DNA of 64,000 nt from Maridesulfovibrio salexigens DSM 2638 (lineage in GTDB: Bacteria > Desulfobacterota > Desulfovibrionia > Desulfovibrionales > Desulfovibrionaceae): the NCBI RefSeq assembly GCF_000023445.1, contig NC_012881.1, positions 3,566,001-3,630,000 on the forward strand, written 5' to 3'. Positions within the stretch are counted from its first letter, which is position 1, and each line of letters opens with the position of its first letter. The notes beneath the pieces are model-generated. The model did no database searches. It was given only the letters and a program-made list of their open reading frames with translations, and was not told the DNA's origin. This document shows, one piece after another, positions 1 to 7,563 of this stretch. The position numbers and the translations under genes were made by a program.

Positions 1-1346
1 TTAAAATGTTTTGCCGCCTCGGTGTAATTTTTTTCCCGCTCCAGAAGATTTCCGTAATTGTAATGCATGTGGTGGTTATTCTCGGTAACTGCCAAAGCAC
101 GGGTGTAGAGAGCTTTACTGTCCTTCCAGTGTCCGGCCTGAGTGTAAGCCCCTGCCAGCAACACCACAAGCACGGCAGTCCCCGCCGCGAGAGCAGGTTT
201 TCCGGGAATACGACCTTCCCGCGCCAGTCTCGCCACTCCGAAAGCGATGAACATGTAAATTCCCATAAAAGGAATGTATGCATAGCGGTCTGCCATGGAC
301 TGATCGCCTACCTGCACCAGCCCGATAACCGGGACAAGTGTGCCCAGATACCAGAACCAGCCCACCGCACCGAGTGGAAATTTCTTGATGAAACGGATCG
401 CAACTGCGGATACTGCGAGAATGAACAGTGCTGCCAGTGCAGGCTTCCAGACTGGGATCTCATGAGGGTAAGGATAAAAAACGGCCAGATTAACCGGGGC
501 TACAAGTTCACCGAGATAGGCCACATAGGAAACAAGGGCGTTTGATACACGCAGACCAAGAGGAAAAGATTCCACGGTCTGCATGGCGCCGCCACCCTGC
601 TGAGCCATAACAGTCAAAACAGACGACAGTATCGAAAGCCCGAAGAGAGGTAGTTTCTCAACAATCAGCTTGGCAAGCTGCGCAAGCTGATTTTTTGTAA
701 AATCCACCCTGTTCAGGGGCCATATATCCAGCAGGACCAAAGCCGCAGGCAGGGTCACCACCATAGGTTTGGCCAGAATACCCAATCCGGTAAAGAAAAA
801 GGCCAGCCCGTAGGCCCCCATATTTCTATCTTTGACCCAAACCAGCCAGCTGTGCATTGCGCTGAGCCAGAAAAATGTGGAAAGCACATCCTTACGCTCT
901 GCGACCCAAGCCACGGATTCCACATGGACCGGATGTACGGCAAAAAGAGCAGCCACAAAAAATGAAGGAATCAGCCCGTCTTCATCAAACCCGCGCGTTG
1001 CCTTGATCAAAAAGAAAAAAAGAAGCAAAACGTTGCAAAGGTGGAAGAAAACGTTGACCAGATGACGCGCCCCTGCGGAATCCCCAAACAGAGATGTATC
1101 TAGCATGTGCGAAACCACGGTCAGCGGATGGTAGTTGGCGAGTTGAAAGGTGCTGAAAGCCCAGCCGATATTCTCGGTGGAAATTCCCTGCATAACCCGC
1201 TGATTGTTGGTTACATAGCTGGTGTCGTCATAGGTAACCAGCTCAAAACCGCCGCATTGCCCATAAACAATGAGGACCAGCGAGGAAAGAATCACCGCAG
1301 CAATCAAGGCTTTCTTCATTTCATTTCCAACTTTCGCACCGCTCAT
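1..1346 (-). CDS. TMTC/O-GlcNAc-transferase-like membrane protein with TPR start (partial)
   Basis: The gene runs off the left edge; about 448 N-terminal codons are visible. The reading frame on the minus strand gives a polytopic membrane protein with the family hallmarks TYDDTSYV, NYHPLTVVSHMLD and HPVHVESVAWVAERKDVLST, as in bacterial membrane proteins related to eukaryotic TMTC O-mannosyltransferases. Many hydrophobic segments follow, and the visible end (YNYGNLLEREKNYTEAAKHF) begins a tetratricopeptide repeat. Such proteins probably glycosylate exported proteins, using lipid-linked sugars. The start at 1346 is 2 bp past the stop of the upstream glycosyltransferase and has a purine-rich GGACAGGCGG before it; an in-frame ATG at 1319 is the alternative. 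Co-transcription with a DPM-type GT2 enzyme fits lipid-linked sugar supply. Family confident, activity inferred. Confidence 0.8.
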   Translation of the reverse strand, partial: MSGAKVGNEMKKALIAAVILSSLVLIVYGQCGGFELVTYDDTSYVTNNQRVMQGISTENIGWAFSTFQLANYHPLTVVSHMLDTSLFGDSAGARHLVNVFFHLCNVLLLFFFLIKATRGFDEDGLIPSFFVAALFAVHPVHVESVAWVAERKDVLSTFFWLSAMHSWLVWVKDRNMGAYGLAFFFTGLGILAKPMVVTLPAALVLLDIWPLNRVDFTKNQLAQLAKLIVEKLPLFGLSILSSVLTVMAQQGGGAMQTVESFPLGLRVSNALVSYVAYLGELVAPVNLAVFYPYPHEIPVWKPALAALFILAVSAVAIRFIKKFPLGAVGWFWYLGTLVPVIGLVQVGDQSMADRYAYIPFMGIYMFIAFGVARLAREGRIPGKPALAAGTAVLVVLLAGAYTQAGHWKDSKALYTRALAVTENNHHMHYNYGNLLEREKNYTEAAKHF

Positions 1347-1348
1347 GA

Positions 1349-2113
1349 TTATTCCGCCTGTCCTTTTCTGGGAACATTTTTCAAAAAGTCACTTTTCAAC
1401 CAGCCCAGCCTGTAACCTAAGGTTTCACAGGAGCAGCGCAGTACGCCCAGACCGTATTTAACTGAACGGGCAAAGCTGATCGAAGAAGAGTCGTCCATGT
1501 ATCTGGTCGGACAGGTAACCTCTCCGATGTCATAACCGGAATAAATAATCTGGCAGAGCATCTGGTTATCAAAAACAAAGTCATCGCTGTTATCGTCAAA
1601 AGGAATGTTTTCCAGCAATTCGCGAGAAAAAGCCCGGTAACCGGTGTGGTATTCAGAAAGATGATAACCGACCAGCAGGTTCTGGAACCATGTCAAAGCG
1701 CGGTTGGAAATATACTTATAGAGAGGCATGCCGCCTTTGCGCGCCCCGGTGCCCAGAATTCTTGATCCGAGCATGCAATCAAAAACTCCGTTGGCAATGG
1801 GCGAAACCATGGCTGAAATAATCAGCGGGGTGTACTGGTAATCCGGGTGAACCATAACCACCACATCGGCCCCCATTTCAAGGGCTGTGCGGTAACAGGT
1901 CTTCTGGTTCCCGCCGTAACCGGTATTGCATGAATGGACTACAGTCTTTATGCCGAGGCTTTCTGCCTGTGAAACAGTATCGTCGCGACTGCAATCATCA
2001 ACCAGAAGAATTTCGTCCACCACATCTGCAGGCAGTTCGTCCAGAGTCTTTTTCAAGGTAGATGCCGCATTATAAGCAGGCATAACCATCACAACTTTTT
2101 TATCATTAACCAT
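1349..2113 (-). CDS. Family 2 glycosyltransferase (dolichyl-phosphate-mannose synthase-like)
   Basis: A 254-residue cytoplasmic GT-A enzyme with the usual N-terminal motifs: PAYN at 12-15, VDDCS at 38-42 and NTGYGGN at 63-69. The acidic metal-site region reads HPDYQY (89-94), typical of the DPM1/GtrB-like branch that moves a sugar from a nucleotide onto polyprenyl phosphate. There are no C-terminal membrane helices, so it is a soluble or peripheral form. It lies 2 bp upstream of the TMTC-like gene and is almost certainly co-transcribed with it, which suggests that it makes the lipid-linked donor used by that protein. Donor sugar and lipid cannot be read from sequence. Confidence 0.85.
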   Translation of the reverse strand: MVNDKKVVMVMPAYNAASTLKKTLDELPADVVDEILLVDDCSRDDTVSQAESLGIKTVVHSCNTGYGGNQKTCYRTALEMGADVVVMVHPDYQYTPLIISAMVSPIANGVFDCMLGSRILGTGARKGGMPLYKYISNRALTWFQNLLVGYHLSEYHTGYRAFSRELLENIPFDDNSDDFVFDNQMLCQIIYSGYDIGEVTCPTRYMDDSSSISFARSVKYGLGVLRCSCETLGYRLGWLKSDFLKNVPRKGQAE

Positions 2114-2299
2114 TTTTCAATTCTCTCCTGAGATTTACTGCCATAAATATTTATATGCACTTTAAGTGCTTCTATTCCTGATTGGATTTTGGCTTACCAC
2201 CAAAGCACGATCCTAATCAAGTTATGCTGTTGCCTGCTCTTCCTCTTTTTAGTAACCAGACATCAGTTTTTTAATGAACTTTGCAGCAGGAGACAAACA

Positions 2300-2758
2300 A
2301 TGCAGGAAGCGGAAATCAAAAAATATATCTATAAAATCATCATGGACAAATGCACTGCCGATGAAGAAGCTCGTCAGGATGCTCTCGGTGAATTCATCGC
2401 CATGACCATGCCTAACATTGATGAAGGTGCAGTACGCAACATCAAAGCTATGATCCCGCCCATTACCGATCTTTACGATAAGTGGGCCAACATGTTTGTC
2501 GAGCGTCTGCTGGAAACCGTACCCCGCAACCAGATTGAAGAACTGTGCAGCGGCACCTCGGACAATGACTCCGCCTTGGTGCTGGTCTATATCATGTTCA
2601 TGGAATCAGAGCGCATGGAAAAACAGGTTGCTGAAGACATCGCCGCATTCGCTCCCACTCAGGACGACGAAGCCGGCAATATCGCCAGTGCCTACATCCG
2701 TTCCAAGCTGACACTTATTGCCGAAGAACAGAAAAAGAAAGACGCGATAATCCAGTAA
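2300..2758 (+). CDS. Conserved-looking hypothetical protein, helical, cytoplasmic
   Basis: A 152-residue acidic, mostly helical protein without signal peptide, membrane segment or a motif I recognise. I chose the ATG at 2300 because an AGGAG lies about 8 bases upstream; the open frame continues upstream with a hydrophobic, Cys-rich stretch that looks non-coding. Codons 2-60 (MQEAEIKKYIYKIIMDKC...) suggest a small regulatory or adaptor fold. It is 12 bp upstream of a dimethylargininase-like gene, whose AGGAGG overlaps this stop region, so the two form an operon. Function unknown. Confidence 0.75.
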   Translation: MQEAEIKKYIYKIIMDKCTADEEARQDALGEFIAMTMPNIDEGAVRNIKAMIPPITDLYDKWANMFVERLLETVPRNQIEELCSGTSDNDSALVLVYIMFMESERMEKQVAEDIAAFAPTQDDEAGNIASAYIRSKLTLIAEEQKKKDAIIQ

Positions 2759-2770
2759 AGGAGGCTGAAA

Positions 2771-3547
2771 ATGTTCAGCAAAGCAATTGTCAGAACCCCG
2801 GCGGAAAGCCTCGGGCAGGGAATAACCGAAGCAGGCCTCGGCTGCCCGGACATGGAACTGACCCGTGCCCAGCACAATAATTACATTGAATATTTTAAAC
2901 AGGCCGGAATCAGTGTGACCGTACTGCCTGCGGTGGAAGAATTTCCGGATTCCGTCTTTGTGGAAGATACTGCGGTCATGATTCCGCATGGCAATGAAAC
3001 CGCTGCATTTCTCACCTGCCCCGGAGCCGAATCAAGACGCGGCGAAGTGGATGAAATTGACGCAGCCATTGCAGACCAGACCGATGCCATCATCCGTATG
3101 CAGGGTGACGGACTCATGGAAGGTGGCGATGTATTGCTCATGGGCAAGACATTTTACGTGGGCATTGACAGCCGCACCAATGCGCTGGGGTGTGAACAAT
3201 TTACCAAAGCCGCTGCCAGATTCGGCTACAAGACTGTTCCGGTGCCCTTTGATAACGGCATGCCCCATCTCAAGACCGAACTATCGGCCCTTGATGAGGA
3301 AACCCTGATTATGAGCGCCCGTTTTGCTGAGCGTGAGGAATTCGCCGGGTTTAAGAAGATTATAGTACCCGAAGGCGAAGAATACTGCTCCAACTGTCTC
3401 TATCTGGGACAAAAGCTGCTTGCTCCGCAAGGCTTCCCAAAGACAGCTGAACTGCTGGATAAAAACGGATTTAAACCTGATTATATAGACATGTCGGAAT
3501 TCCGCAAAATGGACGGCGGACTGACCTGCTTATCTTTACGCTGGTAA
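2771..3547 (+). CDS. Dimethylarginine dimethylaminohydrolase-like amidinotransferase-fold hydrolase
   Basis: A 258-residue member of the guanidine-modifying (arginine deiminase/DDAH) superfamily. Visible signatures are FVEDTAV (63-69), EGGDVL (117-122), a catalytic His in PHLKT (H166) and a C-terminal nucleophile in DGGLTCLSLR (Cys253). Size and Cys position match bacterial DDAH, which hydrolyses methylated arginines to citrulline plus methylamines. Related enzymes act on ornithine, arginine or peptidyl arginine, so the substrate is not certain. A strong AGGAGG at 2760 precedes the ATG. It is the second gene of a two-gene unit ending in a clear terminator. Confidence 0.85.
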   Translation: MFSKAIVRTPAESLGQGITEAGLGCPDMELTRAQHNNYIEYFKQAGISVTVLPAVEEFPDSVFVEDTAVMIPHGNETAAFLTCPGAESRRGEVDEIDAAIADQTDAIIRMQGDGLMEGGDVLLMGKTFYVGIDSRTNALGCEQFTKAAARFGYKTVPVPFDNGMPHLKTELSALDEETLIMSARFAEREEFAGFKKIIVPEGEEYCSNCLYLGQKLLAPQGFPKTAELLDKNGFKPDYIDMSEFRKMDGGLTCLSLRW

Positions 3548-3555
3548 GACTAGAA

Positions 3556-3591
3556 GGGGCGTGGTGATTGTAATCACCACGCCCCTTTTTT
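3556..3591 (+). terminator. Rho-independent terminator after the DDAH-like gene
   Basis: A perfect 14-bp stem (GGGGCGTGGTGATT against its complement) with a 2-base loop is followed by six T. It lies 9 bp past the stop of the DDAH-like gene and before the convergent gene ending at 3593. Confidence 0.9.
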
Positions 3592-3592
3592 A

Positions 3593-4117
3593 TTAAATAG
3601 CAATCTTCTCTAAAACATCCTGCAAAATTTCTTCTTCGCTCTGATCGGAACGCACTACGTGGTGCGCTGCTTCCATGAAGCTCGGTTCAAAGCGATTAAG
3701 CATCAACGAAATCTGTTCACGAGCATCATCTGAGCCGTCAGATGCATTAAGCAGACTCATGAAATCACACATAATGAAAATGACCTTGCCGTTATCCTTG
3801 AGCATCTGACGAACTTTCTCGGACTTGGCTGCACCGCGGGGCAGGCTTACAATCTGGTTATCACCTCCGGCAACCTTTTCCAGCACCGGGTTACCGTCAC
3901 TGCGACTGACTACGAGATATTCCCGGTTCAGCTTCTCAGCAACCTTGGCGGCAATGGATTTACGCAATTCATCATTCAAACACAAAATAAACACATTTCC
4001 TGAATCACGCCCGCCGATGAGCATATCCTTTGCCATTCCCGGCACATAAACACTTTTCTTTTCCTGTTCATCAACAACATACTCAATGTCAGTCATTTCA
4101 ATATATTCTTTCGCCAT
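3593..4117 (-). CDS. Shikimate-kinase-like protein with degenerate P-loop
   Basis: A 174-residue protein whose middle part aligns by eye with shikimate kinases. There is a strand-loop-helix (NVFILCLNDELRKS, 41-54) where a kinase has GxxGxGKS, then AEKLNREYLV, then SLPRGAAKSEKVRQML followed by NGKVIFIM, where kinases have the GGG substrate motif and a following strand. Lys53-Ser54 remain, but all Walker A glycines are replaced and the GGG is reduced to a single Gly. ATP binding is therefore doubtful. About 40 extra N-terminal residues precede the fold. The likeliest role is a regulatory or binding paralogue rather than AroK; this is inference. It is monocistronic and convergent with the DDAH operon. 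Confidence 0.6.
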   Translation of the reverse strand: MAKEYIEMTDIEYVVDEQEKKSVYVPGMAKDMLIGGRDSGNVFILCLNDELRKSIAAKVAEKLNREYLVVSRSDGNPVLEKVAGGDNQIVSLPRGAAKSEKVRQMLKDNGKVIFIMCDFMSLLNASDGSDDAREQISLMLNRFEPSFMEAAHHVVRSDQSEEEILQDVLEKIAI

Positions 4118-4188
4118 TTCGATTCCTTGTATTTCGCTAGATAAAATAGGACATGGAAAATTTAATCATTTTGAGGGAAGGAGCAAGT

Positions 4189-4869
4189 TTATTTGCGCTT
4201 AAAGTGGACGGTATTTTTGTAATACCTCTTTTCTGGATGCTCTTTGGAAATATAGGTCATTTCCCAATTCTCAGCATAGAATTCAATCACGTAATCAAGC
4301 AGGTAAAACACATCATCTTCAACCTTAGCCTTTGGATATATTTCCAAAAACTCCTTGATAGTCAGACTCAAATGCCTATCGACTATATAAACAGGACGAA
4401 AAGTAAGCAGCATTTCGGATTCGGACCTTTTCTCAAGCCCGCGCAACATTGAATCAAGCCAACCGTTTCTTATCCCGGCTTTTCCGATGATATCGATAAG
4501 CATACCCATATCAAAAGTCCGGTCCGGTTCTGTTTTCGTAAAATTACAAATGCAAAAATCTACATTATCAACACAGTACAGGTCGGCTAGTTTTTTAGCC
4601 CCAGCAACAACTCTGGAATCCAGATCATAACCAACTACCTTGCGGGCGCCGTGCCTCATGGCATAAAATGAAAAAAATCCCATGTTGCAGCCAAGATCAC
4701 AAACAGTTTTACCCGTGAAATCAAGCTCCTTGAATTCAGGATCAATGCCATCAATTTCATTGCCTATGCCCCCAGCAAGGGGATTCTTTTCCGAGTCATA
4801 AAGCGGACGCCAGATAAGGTCTTCGCCAACCTCTGCAACAATCTTTTTCAATTCAGCGTTTCTACTCAT
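4189..4869 (-). CDS. Class I SAM-dependent methyltransferase
   Basis: A 226-residue protein with a clear SAM-binding motif I (VCDLGCNMGFFSF, about residues 56-68) and an acidic motif II (VGYDLD). Later segments (DMGMLIDIIG) fit the post-I strands of a Rossmann methyltransferase. The substrate cannot be deduced; C-terminal aromatic residues (WEMTYISKEH) may shape the acceptor site. It is separated from the shikimate-kinase-like gene by about 70 bp and divergent from cbiQ, so it appears to be transcribed alone. Confidence 0.75.
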   Translation of the reverse strand: MSRNAELKKIVAEVGEDLIWRPLYDSEKNPLAGGIGNEIDGIDPEFKELDFTGKTVCDLGCNMGFFSFYAMRHGARKVVGYDLDSRVVAGAKKLADLYCVDNVDFCICNFTKTEPDRTFDMGMLIDIIGKAGIRNGWLDSMLRGLEKRSESEMLLTFRPVYIVDRHLSLTIKEFLEIYPKAKVEDDVFYLLDYVIEFYAENWEMTYISKEHPEKRYYKNTVHFKRK

Positions 4870-4969
4870 ACGGATCTTCCAGAGTATTGTTAATATTAAA
4901 AATATACGATTGCATATAGCTTCATAATGTCCTTAACTCAAGATTTGTTTCAGATTGCATGGAGTATAG

Positions 4970-5782
4970 ATGCATGCTACTCCAATAAGCCGAAATAAGG
5001 AGTTTATTTTGCAGCAGTTAACTGAGCCATTTGCCTACGGCAACTCAATCATCCATTCCATGCATCCCGGATTCCGGCTGGCCTGCGCTTTCCTTTTTTC
5101 CCTTGCAGGGGCACTGGTTACAAATCTTGCTGCAGCAACAAGTGTACTGGCAGCAGGCATCATATTCGCTATTGCAGCACGGCTATCTCTATCAAATCTG
5201 CTTAAACGGCTGCTTATCGTAAACTTCTTTATTCTTTTCCTCTGGATATTCCTGCCCTTCTCCAGATCCGGGGAACCGCTTTTCAACATCGGTCCTCTTA
5301 CCGCGACACTTGAAGGAATCATCTACACTGCAATTATCACCCTGAAATCAAACGGGGTGATTCTCGCCATGACAGCCCTGATCTCTACCATGGAAGTTCA
5401 AACACTTGGAGCTGCCATGCAGTCCTTGAAGCTTCCTGACAAACTATGCCGCCTGCTCCTTTTCAGCTGGCGCTACGTGCATGTGATGAGCATGGAATAC
5501 AATCGAATGCGCCGTGCCGCAGCTATGCGCGCTTTCAGTCCCCGGACTGACTTTAGGACCTACCGTACATATGCATGGCTTATGGGTATGCTGCTGGTCC
5601 GCAGTATGGACCGAGCACATAGAGTCTGGCAGGCCATGCTTTGCCGGGGCTTTGACGGGACATTCCACACCCTCACCACTTTCAGCACCGGAAAACGGGA
5701 TATCGCCCTGCTGCTGGCAACCCTTGGCTGCATCACTACTTTTATTTTTCTTGAGTTTAATAAAATCGAGGTCTTGCTGTGA
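4970..5782 (+). CDS. cbiQ: ECF cobalt/nickel transporter transmembrane (T) component CbiQ
   Basis: A 270-residue integral membrane protein with five or six hydrophobic segments, a conserved N-terminal HPGFRL and the cytoplasmic coupling region around residues 155-200 (LPDKLCRLLLFSWRYVHVM, AAAMRAFSPRTDFRTY), typical of CbiQ/EcfT. It couples ATPase movement to an S component that binds Co2+ or Ni2+. The start ATG at 4970 has GGAG five bases upstream. Its stop overlaps the GTG of cbiO (GTGA), so the two are translationally coupled. No CbiM/CbiN or other S component is next to it, and I see no cobalamin riboswitch in the 100 bp upstream. Confidence 0.85.
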   Translation: MHATPISRNKEFILQQLTEPFAYGNSIIHSMHPGFRLACAFLFSLAGALVTNLAAATSVLAAGIIFAIAARLSLSNLLKRLLIVNFFILFLWIFLPFSRSGEPLFNIGPLTATLEGIIYTAIITLKSNGVILAMTALISTMEVQTLGAAMQSLKLPDKLCRLLLFSWRYVHVMSMEYNRMRRAAAMRAFSPRTDFRTYRTYAWLMGMLLVRSMDRAHRVWQAMLCRGFDGTFHTLTTFSTGKRDIALLLATLGCITTFIFLEFNKIEVLL

Positions 5783-6477
5783 GTTCTTCCATATTTTCCA
5801 TGCATAATATCAATTTCTCCTACCCCGGAAATGATGTCCTCAACAACGTTGATTTCCAGCTGAACAAAGGACAAAAGATAGGACTGACCGGACACAACGG
5901 TTCAGGCAAAACCACCCTGCTGCACATCATAATGGGTTTGCTGAAACCGCAGTCAGGACAGGTCCGCTTTCTGGGACGTGAAATGAAATCCGAAAAAGAT
6001 TTCCGGGAACTGCGCAAAGGAGTTGGTTTGCTCTTCCAGCAAGCTGATGACCAGTTATTCTGCCCGACCGTGCTGGAAGACGTGGCCTTCGGACCGCTCA
6101 ATCTGGGGAAATCACCGGAGGAAGCACGAAAAATAGCAGAATACACCCTCTGCACACTGGGCCTGTCCGGTTACGAAGACCGGGTTTCCTACCGTCTTTC
6201 CGGCGGAGAAAAAAAACTGGTATCGCTCGCCACTGTGCTGGCGATGAAACCACAGGCATTAGTGCTGGATGAACCCACCAATGACCTTGATCCGTCCATG
6301 CGCGAAAGATTGATCGACATCCTGAATTCGCTGGATATCGCCATGCTGGTGGTTTCCCACGATCTGGATTTTCTGGTAAGGGTCACTGAAGTGGAATATT
6401 CCTGCAACAAAGGTAAAATCCTGCGTGAAGCATCAAATTTCAAGGACAATCACGACTACGGGAAGTGCAAGCTCTAA
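5779..6477 (+). CDS. cbiO: ECF transporter ATPase CbiO
   Basis: A 232-residue ABC ATPase with Walker A GHNGSGKT (38-45), Q-loop LLFQQADDQLF (84-94, the ECF-type variant), signature LSGGEKK (140-146), Walker B LVLDEP (161-166) and H-loop VVSHD. It energises uptake of a transition-metal ion together with CbiQ and an unlinked substrate-binding component. It starts with GTG inside the end of cbiQ. A 3D-domain lipoprotein gene follows 24 bp later in the same orientation. Confidence 0.9.
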   Translation: MSSSIFSMHNINFSYPGNDVLNNVDFQLNKGQKIGLTGHNGSGKTTLLHIIMGLLKPQSGQVRFLGREMKSEKDFRELRKGVGLLFQQADDQLFCPTVLEDVAFGPLNLGKSPEEARKIAEYTLCTLGLSGYEDRVSYRLSGGEKKLVSLATVLAMKPQALVLDEPTNDLDPSMRERLIDILNSLDIAMLVVSHDLDFLVRVTEVEYSCNKGKILREASNFKDNHDYGKCKL

Positions 6478-6501
6478 GCGGAAAAACAAACAGGAGTCAT
6501 C

Positions 6502-6900
6502 ATGAAAAAATTTCAAAACCTGATACTTATTATCGCCGCCCTTTTTCTGGTTTCAGGCTGTCTTGGCGAAGAGAAAACTGTAACTATGAAAGTGGCTTCA
6601 ACTGCTTACACCTCACATGTATCCCAGACCTCCTCCACCCCTTTTATCGGTGCATGGGGAGATGATCTCAAACCGGGAATGAAAGCCATCGCCGTTTCGC
6701 GGGATTTGATCCCCAAAGGACTGGGCCGCAACACCAAGGTCAAAATCGAAGGTCTTTCCGGCGAATACGTAGTCAAAGACAAGATGAATAAACGCTGGAC
6801 CGACAAGATCGATATCTACATGGGTCTCGACACGAAAGCCGCCAAAGAATGGGGCAAACGGGAAGTGACCATCACTTTTGAAAAAAAAGAAACCAAATAA
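6502..6900 (+). CDS. 3D-domain (double-psi beta-barrel) lipoprotein
   Basis: A 132-residue lipoprotein: lipobox LVSGC with Cys20, then a 3D/RlpA-like barrel. The hallmark order is present: an early AYTSH, AIAVSRDLIPKGLG, VKIEGLSGEYVVKD and a DKIDIYMG tail with the characteristic aspartates. 3D domains occur in lytic transglycosylases such as MltA and in small wall-associated proteins, so a role in peptidoglycan binding or cleavage is likely. It is probably co-transcribed with cbiQO (24-bp gap), though no functional link is obvious. An AGGAG precedes the ATG, and a terminator follows at once. Confidence 0.8.
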   Translation: MKKFQNLILIIAALFLVSGCLGEEKTVTMKVASTAYTSHVSQTSSTPFIGAWGDDLKPGMKAIAVSRDLIPKGLGRNTKVKIEGLSGEYVVKDKMNKRWTDKIDIYMGLDTKAAKEWGKREVTITFEKKETK

Positions 6901-6908
6901 TCAAAAAA

Positions 6909-6939
6909 GGCGCATCCGACAAAAGAATGCGCCTTTTTT
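6909..6939 (+). terminator. Rho-independent terminator after the 3D-domain lipoprotein
   Basis: The stem GGCGCAT/ATGCGCC is extended by A/T pairs, with an 11-base loop and six T. It ends the cbiQ-cbiO-lipoprotein unit. Confidence 0.85.
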
Positions 6940-7075
6940 ATTCATCTATTCAAACACTTACAAAAACTTTTCCACTCAAAGTCGATCCGCTCTTTATTTT
7001 TGCCACCGATTTACGTAAAGATGGGCTTTCGCGGCCACGGGCATCAACCTGCCCTACAAAATACTGCCGCGTTTA

Positions 7076-7423
7076 ATGGAGAACAAATTGAGCGAACGGA
7101 AAAGAAATCCTCATCAGTCCATCAGGGCCTACTGCCTGTGGTGTATGGGCGGCAGCCCGCAGCTTGTCAGGGAATGTGAGGACAGCGACTGCTCTCTTTA
7201 TGAACTGCGCGGACCCAAGACCGAGGAGTCACAGCGAACCTGCATCCGGGCCATCCGCAGGCACTGCCTTGCCTGTACAGTCGGCGACCGTCAGGCCATC
7301 CGCGATTGTAAAGAAAAAGAATGCGTGATTCGCCGTTTCCGCTTTGGTGTCCATCCCAAAACCATGCAGAAACGCAGAAAACGGAGACTTGAGAAAAGCC
7401 ATCTCATGCTTCCCGGGCTTTAG
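7076..7423 (+). CDS. Small cysteine-repeat (putative zinc-binding) protein
   Basis: A 115-residue basic protein made of two copies of one motif with identical spacing: Cys20-x2-Cys23-x10-Cys34-x4-Cys39 and Cys64-x2-Cys67-x10-Cys78-x4-Cys83. Each repeat has a V/I-R-x-C-E/K core, and the C-terminus is strongly basic (KTMQKRRKRRLEK). Four cysteines per unit suggest structural zinc and nucleic-acid contact. Similar CxxC...C...C modules are known in phage-borne small proteins; this link is from memory and not tested. The ATG at 7076 has no good ribosome site, but a TTG at 7088 in the same frame has GGAG six bases upstream and may be the real start. Confidence 0.65.
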   Translation: MENKLSERKRNPHQSIRAYCLWCMGGSPQLVRECEDSDCSLYELRGPKTEESQRTCIRAIRRHCLACTVGDRQAIRDCKEKECVIRRFRFGVHPKTMQKRRKRRLEKSHLMLPGL

Positions 7424-7490
7424 CCTCCGGTGGCTTAAACCCTTTTGCAAAAGGGTTTAAGAATCCCAAAACCTTTCGATAAGCTTTGCA
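7423..7490 (+). repeat. Stop-proximal hairpin element, copy 1
   Basis: It begins in the stop codon of the Cys-repeat gene. A constant GCCTCCGGTGGC is followed by a perfect 26-nt palindrome (7435-7460, centre TTTTGCAAAA), then GAATCCCAAAACC and a degenerate GCTTTGC end. It belongs to the dispersed family also seen near 9.8, 11.6, 11.8, 15.1, 15.3, 40.9 and 41.0 kb. Confidence 0.75.
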
Positions 7491-7519
7491 TATAGCACGC
7501 TTAAAATACTTCCAAAATA

Positions 7520-7556
7520 AAATCGCAATAACTTGAAAGCTATTGCGATTTTTTTG
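7520..7556. terminator. Bidirectional terminator between the Cys-repeat gene and tex
   Basis: The stem AAATCGCAATA/TATTGCGATTT has a 10-base loop with a T-run on the plus side and an A-run before it. It lies between convergent genes ending at 7423 and 7564. Confidence 0.8.
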
Positions 7557-7563
7557 TACAGAC

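Noticed and set aside
4870-4969. Cobalamin riboswitch before cbiQ
   Set aside because: The gap is only 100 bp and AT-rich, with no B12-box-like or other conserved riboswitch segments.
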